Below, piece after piece: positions 1 through 11,100 of a DNA stretch of 64,000 nt. How positions within the stretch are numbered: position 1 is the first letter of the stretch; every line of letters begins with the position of its first letter. Under the pieces are notes generated by a model. That model searched no databases. It saw only the letters and a program-made list of their open reading frames with translations, and was not told the origin of the DNA. The DNA lies in the NCBI GenBank assembly GCA_964017185.1, contig OZ024870.1, forward strand, positions 57,538,312-57,602,311, given 5' to 3'. Origin of the DNA: Rugalucina vietnamica (lineage: Eukaryota; Mollusca; Bivalvia; Lucinida; Lucinidae). A program made the translations under genes and the position numbers.

Positions 1-730
1 AAATTTAAAAACTAAAATTTTATATATTTTCCATGCTTTTGATAAAGTTATCAGATTATCTTTTAATGACCAAGCAGATATCAGACTCCCACCACCATAG
101 CATTTTATCGCCATAATTAATACAGGGTGAATCAAAGCCACCTGTTATCAGCAGGAAGCCTCAAAACCGCACTTCCTTATTTATCTAACCCGAGTTAGCA
201 CCTATTTTCTAGGGTAACCGCACTTAATTTTATAAGAGCATGTTCTCAGCATGTAGAGATAGACATGCTTCGATATTTAAAACTCCCATTAACTTCAACG
301 GCACGGTTATTGTACATTTGTATCTTTTATTCTATTGATTTATCATAATTGACAAAATAAAATCGTGAAACATAAGCTGTCGTTAGATAAAAACAAATTT
401 ATCTAGAAAATGTGAACTGAAAATAGTAAGTGAATATATTAGATAAAGTTATCAATTTACATGTAACTCTTTCTCAGAAGCTAATTCAGTTTTCCGAGTG
501 TAGACAAACCTGGCCAAAATAATTTTTCAGACAGATGGCGGATAATTCGTTTTCAGTGGTTCTTATATTAAGTTAAATTTATTTCAGTTAATCCAGGTTT
601 GATTTCAGCGTATATTAACAATTTAAGACACATTTTCCCCGCACAAATATGTGTATCAAGTCTGTGTATTTATTGACTCTGAACCCGTGAGTTCACGTGT
701 AATATTATCGATGACGTCATCGCCATCTTT
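1..730. other. AT-rich non-coding stretch
   Basis: No coding signal, RNA gene or clear repeat boundary is seen. The sequence is AT-rich and ends where the first arm of the inverted-repeat element begins. Confidence 0.5.
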
Positions 731-2041
731 TGCGTTCAGTTATTAAAATGATATACCCCTTTGCGAAATAGATTGACAACTTTACTTGTTTTTGAACAAT
801 CGTCACTGGCAAGAAATGGACAACTGGATGAATTTGTTTATATATAATGTGTTAAGTATGAGCGTTAATATTTACTTTGTATATATAACTTCCAGAGCTT
901 GTGATGTTATATGCCTAAATTGATTACATAATACTGTATAGACCCAAATTTTAGAGAAAAATTCGCTGATATTCGAGTTTCAAGGATTCCACAAGGAATC
1001 ATGGTTAACGGATTGTAATTATATTTGTAATTTATGAAAGAATAACCATTTTTGTACTAAGGCTGAAAATTTCGTGTCTCGTGGTCACTGTTTACAAAGC
1101 TACACCCTGATTTTCATTCATTGTACATTTTAGAATTTCGTGGTAAAGCGGTTGTTACAATACAGCTGTGTTCAGTTATTAATATACCCATGCGATATTC
1201 AGAAATAAATTGAAAACTCTTCTTGTTTTTTTAACAATCGTCATTGGCGAGAAATGGACAAGTGTAGGAAGTTGTTTATATATTTTGTTAAGTATGAGTG
1301 TAAAGATTTACCCTGTATATAAAACGTCCAGATCGTGTGATGTTTTATGCCTAAATTGATTACATGATATATGGAACCACATTTGTTTTTAACAAAAAAA
1401 AAATCGCGGATTTTCTAGTTTCAAAGATTCCACAACGAACCACGGTTAATTGTTTGTGATTTTGTTTATAATTGACAAAATAATAACCATTTTCGTATTA
1501 AGGCTGAATTTGGTGTCTTTTATGAGCACTATTTACAAAGTTACACCCTGATTTTCATTCATTGTACATTTTAGAATTTCGTGGTAAAGCGGTTGTTACA
1601 ATACAGCTGTGTTCAGTTATTAATATACCCATGCGATATTCAGAAATAAATTGAAAACTCTTCTTGTTTTTGAACAATCGTCATTGGCGAGAAATGGACA
1701 AGTGTAGGAATTTGTTTATATATTTTGCTAAGTATGAGTGTAAAGATTTACCCTGTATATAAAACGTCCAGATCGTGTGATGTTTTATGCCTAAATTGAT
1801 TACATAATATATGGAACCACATTTGTTTTTAACAAAATATTCGCGGATTTTCTAGTTTCAAAGATTCAACAAGGAACCACGGTTAATGGTTTGTGATTTT
1901 GTTTATAATTGACAAAAGAATAACCATTTTCGTATTAAGGCTGAAAATTTGGTGTCTTTTATGAGCACTATTTACAAAGTTACACCCTGATTTTCAATCG
2001 ATATGCATTTAAGAATTTCATGGTAAAGCGGTTGTTGCAAT
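731..2041 (+). repeat. Three tandem copies of a ~440-bp terminal arm
   Basis: Copy starts are recognised by GTTCAGTTATTAA near 733, 1170 and 1611. Each is followed about 70 bp later by GAACAATCGTCA and about 410 bp later by GGTAAAGCGGTTGTT. Copies 2 and 3 share the variant ATATACCCATGCGATATTC, which copy 1 lacks. Confidence 0.75.
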
Positions 2042-3173
2042 ATAACACTAAGCATAATTTTATTATTGTTATTTTGCAAGAAAACTAATATTCCACCAGG
2101 ACGGCTGTAAGAATAATTCCTTGTGGGTTCTTTCATGAGGTAAGCATGTGGAGTCACCTCTTGCTTTGTATTCTGCCAAAACGTGGTTGGCATTTCATCA
2201 TACAGTTTCATGATTTGTTCTTCCGCGCAGAATACCATAATGGGCTATATTTATTGTTAGACAATAACTCACATCTCCTCTTCATGATATTCCAAACCTC
2301 TTCTATAGAGTTTAACATGCCAATAAAGGATGAGAAAAGAATAAGTATATATGCAAGGCAACGTTCTTTGTATTAGTTCTAAAACCTCAAAACCCATTAC
2401 TGATATTAGAGGAACGTCTGTGTTTGAATGTCCTTATGATTCCCTTGACTTTAATCCTATACAAGAGGTTTGAAATATCATGTAGATGAGCTGTGTGTGA
2501 AAGCCTAACATTGAAAAGCTTCTCTGTGAAAGTTCCAGTCCTTAATATTGTTCTGTGTCAAGAAAACAAATCATCAAACTGTATGATGGAACTCCAACCC
2601 ACATTTTGGCAGAATATAAAGCCAGAGGTGACTCCACGTTGCTTTAAGACATGCTTACCTCAAGAAGGAACCCACTAGCGAGGTTTCTCCGTACAACCTT
2701 CCTTGTGTAATATTAGTTTTCTTGCAAAATAACACTGGCATGCTTAATTTTATAATGTAACAACCGCTTTACCATGAAATGTTAAAATGCACATTGAATG
2801 AAAATTAGGGTGTAACTTTGTAAATAAAGACACTTAATTTTCAGCCTTAGTACACAAATGGTTATGCTTTCATAAATTACAAACAAAATTACAAACCGTT
2901 ACCCATCGTTCCTTGTAGAATCCTTGAAACTCGAAAATTAGCGATTTTTTGTTAAAAATAGTTCCATATATTATGTAATCAATTTAGGCATACACCATCA
3001 CAAGATCTGGAAGTTTTATACACAGAGTAAATATTTACACTCATACTTAACAAAATATATCAACAAATTCCTCCAGTTTTCCGTCTCTTGCCAGTGACGA
3101 TTGTTCAAAAACAAGAAAAGTTGTCAATTTGTTTCTGAATATCAAAGGGGTATATTAGTAAATGAACGCAGCG
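731..3173. mobile_element. Long-inverted-repeat DNA element with tandem left arm
   Basis: A roughly 440-bp arm (about 731-1169) is repeated in direct orientation at about 1170-1610 and 1611-2041. It occurs once inverted at about 2740-3173. The inverted match continues inward to about 2210 and 2550. Near the centre, 2433-2480 reads in one frame as a peptide containing YDSLDFNPIQEV then a stop, which resembles the SPDLNPIEHLW-type block of Tc1/mariner transposases. The element is therefore probably a decayed Tc1/mariner-like or foldback transposon; the family call is weak. Copies 2 and 3 of the arm look more alike than either does to copy 1, so the tandem step is the younger event. No target duplication was established. 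Confidence 0.6.
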
Positions 3174-3174
3174 G

Positions 3175-3310
3175 TACAAGAACAAATACAGACTCAACGT
3201 TAGGGGAAATTACTTCAGCTACCTGAAGACACAGTTATGGCACTCACTCTCAACAGCTTCAAAAGCAGACTAAACAATTGTTGGTATAGGCATCCCCTCT
3301 AGTTTGACCC
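3175..3310 (+). mobile_element. LINE 3' end fragment (reverse transcriptase C-terminal tail)
   Basis: One frame reads LPEDTVMALTLNSFKSRLNN followed by W. This matches the conserved C-terminal tail of CR1/Jockey-type LINE proteins (LP..v..a.s.n.FKsrLd..W). Only this tail is present, abutting the inverted-repeat element. Confidence 0.55.
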
Positions 3311-4050
3311 TTGATGTTATATTCCCGGCGAGAGGAAAAGACAGCGGCCTACATATCTAAACACATCAATAGAGGCTGTAGAGCATGGCTAGATGTTAAC
3401 GACGTAAGAAACGTAAGACGAAAGAAGCTGGTAAGTTACTGGGACATATGACATTAAAATAATGTCAAGACTGTGCACAACAATAATATTTACAATCACT
3501 TTATTCAACCTTCTTTATGTTTTAAACATTATGTTTGTCATTATCTAGTATTTGAGATGAATTAAGTCGCATACTATAATTTTTTACCTGTTTTCAACAA
3601 ATAAAAATTAGAGAAAAAATAAAAAGATTTGCCTACCTACCGACTTTGATTATTTTCGGCATGTTAGTGGAAACACCAGCTAATTGTGTTTTACGCCTAA
3701 TATCTGAACCCAAAGAGGTTGGAGGGGATTGCTGTATTTCGAACTTCTGGTGTGCTTTATTATGTGGCTTTGAAGTGATATGTATTTTATCTATCTATCT
3801 TCAAATACTGCATACACCCTCGCGAGCATTTTTGACAGGCACTGCGCGTCAGGGTTATGAAAAAGAAAAAAAAAAGCTAAACGTGTGATAGTGATTCTGT
3901 TTCAATTAAGATGATAGGTTAAAAAAAAACTAGAATGATGATGAAGAAGAGATAAACACAACTGTCTGAGATTGATCGGCACATCACATTTTAGACAGTA
4001 CATAAATTGGTGAGGATTAATGTGTCTAAAAAGTTTAAAAACAGGATAAA
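3311..4050. other. Unassigned intergenic sequence
   Basis: Short open frames occur, for example 3646-3888, but none resembles a known family and there are no splice or repeat boundaries that can be defended. Confidence 0.4.
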
Positions 4051-4053
4051 ATA

Positions 4054-4165
4054 TGCAGTGCACTGTCTCTAGGGCTTGGGGTGTTTCAACGGACCATATA
4101 TTTTTTTCTGTTTAGGTGTACTAATAGATTGTTGCAAGCGCTTACTGTAGTGCACTGTCTCTAGT
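4054..4165 (+). repeat. Partial duplicate of STX18 upstream sequence
   Basis: The string CTGTTTAGGTGTACTAAT followed by TTGCAAGCGCTT recurs, with a short internal difference, at 7956-7984 just before the STX18 start codon. A 16-bp direct repeat, AGTGCACTGTCTCTAG, flanks this segment (about 4055 and 4148). An adjoining block, GGCTTGGGGTGTTTCAACGG, recurs at about 5040. Confidence 0.5.
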
Positions 4166-4299
4166 GTCCTCTACCGGCACTATAAGTATATATATAAGTT
4201 ACTTTTGGTGATAACGGCAGGGGCGGATCCAGGAATTCTAAAGAGGGAGTGCGAATGTAAGAAAGGGAATGGAATTTGAAATAGAATACTCATATTTCC

Positions 4300-4895
4300 A
4301 ATGTTTGTACAAAGGCTAACAGAACTCTCGGATTCTTGAGGAGAAATTTGTATTCTTGTCCCCCAGATGTGAAAGAAGCAGTTAATAAAGGACAGGTGCA
4401 GCCGGTCTTGGAATATGGAAGCTCAGTTTGGGACCCTCACACTCATGGCCTCCAGGAAGAACTGGAAAAGCTCCAAAATCGTGCGGCAAGGTTTGTGACG
4501 GGAAATTATGTTTTTGAAACTGGGAGCATGACTGGCATTTTAGGTCAACTGAAATGGGAATCTCTTAAGAAAAGGATGAAGGATAGTAGACTTATATTGC
4601 TATACAAAGAATAGGCGTTGTAGAAATCAACACTCTTTGGCTTTTCAGATACCTTCAGCTAGCAAAGAAGCGTGCAAAAGTAGTTTCTTTCCACAGACTA
4701 TCAGGGACTGGAATGACCTCCCTGATTCACTTATCTCCTCTGCTGAAATGTCTGATGACTGTGTGTCCAAGTTCGCTTCACTCGTGCGTTCAAGAGACTA
4801 ATTTCTCCCCCATCTGAACACCCCCCCTCCGGTGAAATAATGCCATTTGGCGTGTCACCAGTAAACTATTCAGATTCAGATTCAGATTCAAAGGG
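4300..4895 (+). mobile_element. LINE 3' fragment, family B
   Basis: Frames through this segment encode the end of a reverse transcriptase protein: residues such as PVLEYGSSVWDPH and LEKLQNRAARFVTGNY are the thumb and C-terminal block of CR1/Jockey-type LINEs. The reading ends in DDCVSKFASLVRSRD then a stop. It is followed by a 3' tail with ATTCAG repeats (4868-4890). The first ~90 codons are open (4336-4614) and the rest is in a different frame. The same ending and tail occur on the - strand at 59165-59575. Confidence 0.8.
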
Positions 4896-5381
4896 GGGTT
4901 CGTCAGCCTAATTTCACACACTTTCTTGAAATTACCTATCAAAATTAAGTAATTTGGCTCCAGAGGGGGGTTCGAGCGAATCCCTTGAACACCCTCTAAA
5001 TCCGCCACTGAACGGGTATACCAGTTTATGTCTCCAGGGCTTGGGGTGTTTCAACGGGCCTAATAGTTTTTATAGTCATGTTATTATTATGATTGTAGTT
5101 GAATGGACTGTGGCTGTCTCCCATGGATTACAAAATGTACTTTATTATTCTAGTCTTCTGTATTGTTATTTTGCTGTTCATCATTGTTTTTGTTTGTTTG
5201 TTTTTTTATCTATCTTCTGATACTGAGTCGATCAATTTCTGATCATCACCTCAGGTGTGGGGTGGGTGGCTAAATTTAGAATTTAGTCAAGGGAAAATAA
5301 AACATTTGGGGTGGACCATTAAAACTATTTACAAGATATAGATGAGAGGCATACTAAAACGCATGCCTCTGGGCTAATGAT

Positions 5382-6644
5382 TTAAATAGAAGCCTTAAAT
5401 TCCTCAATGGTCTTAGATAGGACCACTGAAGAAGGGAGACTATTCCAAACCGGAATAGTTCTGGGGAAAAAGGAATTTTTCAGGGCATCACTATAGGCAA
5501 ATGGTCTTGTGTATTGTGATTCATGTGATGCCCGAGTATGCCTTAGATTGGGTGCCGGGGTCAGGTATTTGTCTTTATCAAGAGACACTGTACCAGAGTG
5601 TATCTTGTAGAAGGTTAAGGAGGACCGCTCCCTGCGAGACTCCAGGGATGGCCACTCAAGTTCGTCTAGCATTACACCGACGCTACTGGTGTTCCTCCAT
5701 CGCCTGCAGGTCCACCGGGCAGCAGTCCTCTGCACCTTCTCCACCTTCTCAATCTGAGTTTCATGATAGGGATGCCAAATAGGAGCTGCATACTCAAGTT
5801 GAGGCCGAACCAATGTTTTGTATGCAACTTCCTTAGTATGCCTAGGTGCCAGTGCCAAATTGCGCCTAAGAAAACCCAAAGTCTTAGTTGCCTTGCATGT
5901 AATTTCAGAAATGTGTTGACCCCAATCAAGATCATCTGTGATAGTTAAACCGATGTATTTAGCGGACTGAACCTGTTCTAATGTTTGCTGATGCAGTGTG
6001 TAATTGAAATCTATATGCCTGCTTGGATGTAGCCGCGTCACCCTCATTGAATGACATTTGCTAACATTGAATTTCATTTGCCAATCCATTTCCCATTTGG
6101 CCAAGCTATTGTCATCTTGTAAAATTTGACAATCCAATGGTGACTTGACATTTCTGTATAAAACACAATCATCAGCAAATAGCCGAACAGATGACCTGAT
6201 GTTGTCAGGAAGATCATTAATGAAAATAAGAAATAGGACCGGTCCTAAGACCGATCCTTGTGGGACACCAGAAAGAACCGGGACTGGGTCTGAGGCACGG
6301 CCATCTAATACCACTTTTTGAGAGCGCTCAGAGAGCCACGAGTCGATCCACTTATGTGTTGATCCTCTAATCCCGTAGAAGTCAAGTTTGTATAATAACC
6401 TTTTATGTGGGACCTTGTCAAAGGCCTTAGCGAAATCCATGACAATCACATCCGTCTGCCTGTGGCCACGACCCACTGCTCGGTCCAGATTACTAACCAA
6501 ATCATGATAAAACTGAACTAACTGGGTTTCGCAAGACCTTTGACTTCGGAACCCATGCTGGCAGTCAGCAAGAATGTTTTCAAGAGCCAAGTGTTTGTTA
6601 TGTTGCTGACTATTATATGCTCTAGAGTTTTGCAACAGATACAA
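5382..6644 (-). pseudogene. LINE reverse transcriptase, catalytic and C-terminal part
   Basis: A 420-codon frame carrying the core of a non-LTR reverse transcriptase: QHGFRSQRSCETQL, then VIVMDFAKAFDKVPHKRL (first catalytic Asp), SGVPQGSVLGPVLFLIFIND, and the catalytic box LFADDCVLYR. A thumb/C-terminal region ends in WNSLPSSVVLSKTIEEFKAS. The first ~25 codons are a frameshift artefact; homology begins at about NKHLALENIL. Frame and length otherwise match a complete C-terminus, which suggests a fairly recent insertion. Confidence 0.88.
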
Positions 6645-7870
6645 GTAAGCGACACCGGTCGATAATTAGCTGCATCGTATTTCTCACCTTTCTTAAATAC
6701 CGGGGCTACATTTGCCTGTCGCCAATCGTCTGGTACAGCACCCTGAGCAAGCGACTCATTGAAGATATAGGTCAGTACAGGAGCAATTTCAGAACTACAT
6801 TCCTTCAACACCCTAGCACTCAGGCCATCTGGCCCAGGCGCCTTATGTATATTCAAATTATTCAACAGTTTAATGACCCCATTGGGGTCAACTGTAATTT
6901 TACCCATAGCGGTGAAAGGACTTGTGCCTTTGGAGGGGATTTCATCATCTGATTCGCGAGTGAAGGCTGACTGAAACTGCCTATTACAAATATTAGCCTT
7001 ATCCAAAGTGTCAGTCTTCAAGATACCATTTTCTCTAAGAGTATTGATCCCAGACGCGTCTTTCTTAAGGGACTTGACAAATGACCAAAACTTTTTTGCC
7101 TTTTCATTTTTTCGGGGACAATCGGGATCAGGGTTATCATTTTCAAAGGAGAAGATATTGGTAATATGCTTCCAATATGCATCTCTAATGCTCTTTTGAA
7201 CATGTGCTCTGAACCGTTTGTAATGGTTCTTAATGTCAGGGCTGCTTGACTTGCGAGCACGAAAGTAAAGTTTATCACGTTTCCTTATCAAGCGTTTGAT
7301 CGAGCTATCGATCCATGGTAAGCAAAATTTTGTCTTGGTCATTTTTGATGGAATAAACCTTTCAATAGCCGAGAGAACCTCCGACTTAAAACTGACCCAC
7401 ATGTCATTGACTGACACCTGACTATGGTCAGTTGAAAGGAACGAATCCCTATAGCGCGCTAGATTGTCATGGAGACCGTCCATATCCGCTCGTTTATATA
7501 GGAAAATCTTACGCGGGGCCTGCTGAATCCGTTTAGCCTTTATGTCATATTCAATATAGACAATGTCATGATCTGCTCTGCCGATCGAGGGCATCCCTTT
7601 AACACGGTTAATTGAGGATGGCGAGTTAGTGAAGAGTAAATCAAGGGTCTTGTCTTCTCGGGTGTGTATATTTACCATTTGGGAGAGGCAGTGATCCTGT
7701 ATTATGTCCACAAGTTTAGTCTGAACTGGCCTCTTTTTGACCCCCTCGGGTACCTGCATTGTGCTCCACTCAATATCACCACAATTGAAGTCACCGCCTA
7801 CAAGAACATGGGCATTTTTATTTGACATAATCCGAGAAAGTGAAGTATTAAAATCCTCAAGATATTTCAT
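6518..7870 (-). pseudogene. LINE endonuclease C-terminus plus reverse transcriptase N-terminus
   Basis: This is a 450-codon frame. Residues 23-30 (LVGGDFNC) are the conserved endonuclease motif, followed by the DLLFTNSPS and DHDIVYIEY regions that close the endonuclease/phosphatase fold. A basic linker follows, then the reverse transcriptase entry motifs (LNNLNIHKAPGPDGLSARVL, and VFKKGEKYDAANYRPVSLT). The last ~30 codons are out of frame relative to the family and the true frame continues in the neighbouring ORF, so this is a broken polyprotein. The original N-terminus is absent. It is inactive as it stands because of the truncation and the frameshift. Confidence 0.85.
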
Positions 7871-7889
7871 TCTCTCTTGTTCACTTTCA

Positions 7890-7948
7890 ATTTATGATGT
7901 CCTTTAAGGATTTTCTAATAAAGATATTGTATCTTGTATCTTGTATCT
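7890..7948 (+). mobile_element. LINE-type 3' tail, opposite orientation
   Basis: The sequence reads AATAAAGATATTG followed by three TATCTTG-like repeats. An AATAAA next to a short tandem tail is typical of a CR1-like LINE 3' end. It is oriented + and touches the truncated 5' end of the - strand LINE, as expected from a 5' inversion or two independent insertions. Confidence 0.5.
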
Positions 7949-8000
7949 TTTTACTCTGTTTAGGTGTACTAATTGCAAGCGCTTGATCCTCATGTCCAAC

Positions 8001-8153
8001 ATGGCAGATCTGACGAATTTATTCAAAGCAACAATCAAAAGCATTAAATCAAGAAATAAAACACTAAACAAAGATGCCAGTGCTGACATAAAGACAAACA
8101 TTATTCCAACTAAGAAAATCCAGGGTGATTTTGAAACAAAATCAAAGGAATTG
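8001..8153 (+). CDS. STX18: STX18 coding exon 1
   Basis: Starts with ATG ([20 protein letters not shown]), matching the family's LF.a.vK..K.RNK N-terminus, and ends in phase 0 before GTAATG. An upstream TTTTTACTCTGTTTAG (ending 7962) looks like a splice acceptor, so a 5' UTR exon farther upstream is possible. Confidence 0.93.
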
Positions 8154-11100
8154 GTAATGCAAGCAAAATAACCATTTGACATTTTTGGGGTCAGTTTTCG
8201 AATGCAACGTGTTTTCGGACATAATCTTTCCCACTCTATTTTTAACGTGTACTAAGACAGCTAGTTTCTGAACATAACTGCATGAGCCATGGAAATATGA
8301 CGTGCTGAAAGTCACAATAAACAGTGTCACATAGTTTCGGCTGAGGGTCAAACCAGGGATCAAATGGCCAAAAGTCCTCTACAATCTTTTCGCCAATCAA
8401 ATGATTCAAATCTGCTCAACATCACTGCTTCAGATTTCTCAAACATGACAAAGTCTCAAAATAAGAGTTAGAATATAAAAAAATCTAAGTCATGATAAGG
8501 GAATGCTCATAAGTATTGTGATAGGCTGAGGAGAGAGACATTCCATGTTTTTTTGTTTTTGTTTTCTTATTACTCCCATCAATCAATTTCTGATTATTCT
8601 TGGGAGGTGTACATTGTACCATGAGGTTTGAATTTTGAAATCTACTGCCTCAGTATCCTCAGAATTCTCTTACTTATTTACTGTCATTGAGGCCTTGTAT
8701 AGTCTAGGACTCTTGGGCCCTTTCTTGTCTTCTTTCATTTAACTGGTGGACGATGCCTACTATTGCCTAGCATGCGCAAGGGGATATGAATAGCAGACTG
8801 GCTAAAATTTGGTGATTTTGTTTTTCCAGAACTTGTTTAGTGTACTTTTAAACTGATTGATCAATAGAACCTGAAGAACATCTTCTGGAAAACTGTTCCA
8901 GTCATCTGTCACTCTTTGTAGGAATGAATACTTTGTAAGATCCAGTCTATATTGCCATTTAACAGTTTTTGCATATGACCCCTTGTGATCAAGACACATT
9001 TAACCACCAAGGATTTAGGAGGGCATTTTCCTTCATAAATTGTTGGAAAAAAATGTTGACTTGAATGTTATATTAAAATTAACTCAGGCAAACAAATGAG
9101 CCGCCTCGTGGGAAAACCAACAATGTGGTTTCCGACCAACACCAGGGCTTTTTCTGATCTTTTTGGGAAATTTTGGGTACCGATGAAATTGGGAAAAAAT
9201 ACACTGATTTTGGGAAAAACTACAACGATTTTGGGAAAAAATAGTGCAATTTTTAGCAAAATTGGGAAAGTTTACCTTTTAAATTGGGATTTTTCTGCTA
9301 ATTGGGAATGTTCCAGGTCAATTGGGAATTTTTTCAGCCAATTGGGAAAAAATTTGGTACCAGAAACCGGACCCAGTTTTGTTTAGGGAAAAGGCCCTGA
9401 ACACAAACCGGACTGCACAGTAATAGAAGACAGCTAGAAGCATGAAATTTTGTATTGAGGAAGTAGAGGGATTATACTATCCTTGTAGGGAAAACAAAGG
9501 CGCTGATCAGCTTCATCTTCACGGTTACTGCAAAGCTGATCTGCGCCTTTGTTTTCACATATGCAAATTGTTTGTTTTCCCATGAGGCGGCTCAAATAAA
9601 GCTATATGTATTTGAGCCACATCGTGAGAAAACCGAATTTTGGCCTATGCGAAAACTAAAGCGCAGATCAGCTTCGCAGTAACTGCAAAGCTGATCAGCG
9701 CCTTTGTTTGGCTACACGGATAGTACAATTTCTCTTCTTCTTAAATCTGAAATTGCAAGCTTCTTGCCTACTTCTGAGACTGTACAGGTCTGTTTGTATC
9801 AGACCTGGTCAGAACTCCAGAAGACCAGTTTTTCACATCACAGCTCATTTGAATCTTTATCATTATTTCAGGTTAAAACTATTTCCAAATTGAGGGATTT
9901 CTTGCTAGAGCACAGGAAGGATTATGTTAATGCAGGAAGGTAAAAACAAAAGTTTCATTTTTTTCTAGATGCCAAAATTATCCAAAAAGCTTTTATACCA
10001 CTATTGGATAAAAATGGCAAAAAAGTTAAAATGGCAGAATGATCATTTATGGGTAAGTCTGTAAACAGCAAGTTCAGACTAAGACCAATTATACAAGTAC
10101 AACTAGTAAAGGCAGACTAAGACCAATTATACCAGTACATAAGTTTCTATCATAGGTCTGGACAATCAGTAGAATGTAACCCATCTCTGGCTGGTACATG
10201 CCTGTTACATGTATGTTGGTGACTAATGTTCACCCTGACCTAGTAAAGTCATCCCTTGCATAGGGTAACTAACTCATTTATTATAAACTTTAAGCTTAGC
10301 ATACTTTTTGTGGGGCATAGGCAAACAGAATAGCCCTAGATCTGATGTCGCAAAACGTGGCATCCCATCTGGGTCTATTCTGTTGGCTTAGAAAAAATTT
10401 ATCGAAAAAGTAAATAAAAATCTAAAATCACACCTGATGTCCCCAAAAATGAAAGTGGACTCACCCAAATGATAACGATGGGAAAGTCCATTCATCATAT
10501 ATAATTGGTTAAACAAAAAAATGAAACCTCATTCCTGTCATGCTCAGCATGTATTTTGATTTTCATAGGCACCATTGGTTTTCAAGAGTTGTTTGTAATT
10601 TGTGTTCATTTTTAGCCACCTATCGGGAGACAACTCTCGGATGACAGATGTAGATAGGGAGCAAATTGATAAAGAGGCTCAGAATATCATACAAAGATGT
10701 CGGGATAATCTCAACACTGTGAAGAAAACAGGTAAACATCACGAAAACATGTCCATGTAATGTATACCCCCTTGAACCCCACTTTTATATAGCAAAACTG
10801 GGGTATGCAGGGGTATACTTATTTTTCTTATTTTTGCTCCAAAACATAGATTGTGGGTACTCGTTAGAACCGCCTGGCCGAGACGGTTCTAACGTGTACC
10901 CACAATTTATGTTTTGAGCAAAAATAAGAAAAATATCAAAGATTTTTTACTGAAATTTTTCAATTTTTACAACTTAGAAAATCTCTGTATATTGCATGGG
11001 CGTGTTTTCGTAATGAATTTTCTAAATACACGTAACACTGTCAATAGGTATGGATTGATACAAAAAAAAAACTAAAACAGTGCAGAGAACATTTTTGTGA

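Larger units (their letters stand above)
5290..7890 (-). mobile_element. CR1/Jockey-like LINE, 5'-truncated and frameshifted
   Basis: A non-LTR retrotransposon lying antisense to STX18. It retains the C-terminal half of the endonuclease, the linker and the whole reverse transcriptase. The N-terminal half of the endonuclease is missing at the 7870 end. Two overlapping frames cover the protein, so at least one frameshift lies near 6600. Just past the stop codon there is a hairpin (AGAGGCAT / ATGCCTCT, 5343-5367). The 5' break faces a + strand LINE-type 3' tail at 7890-7948. Confidence 0.85.

Noticed and set aside
3646..3888. Host exon upstream of STX18
   Set aside because: No recognisable domain, and no splice junction connects it in frame to STX18.
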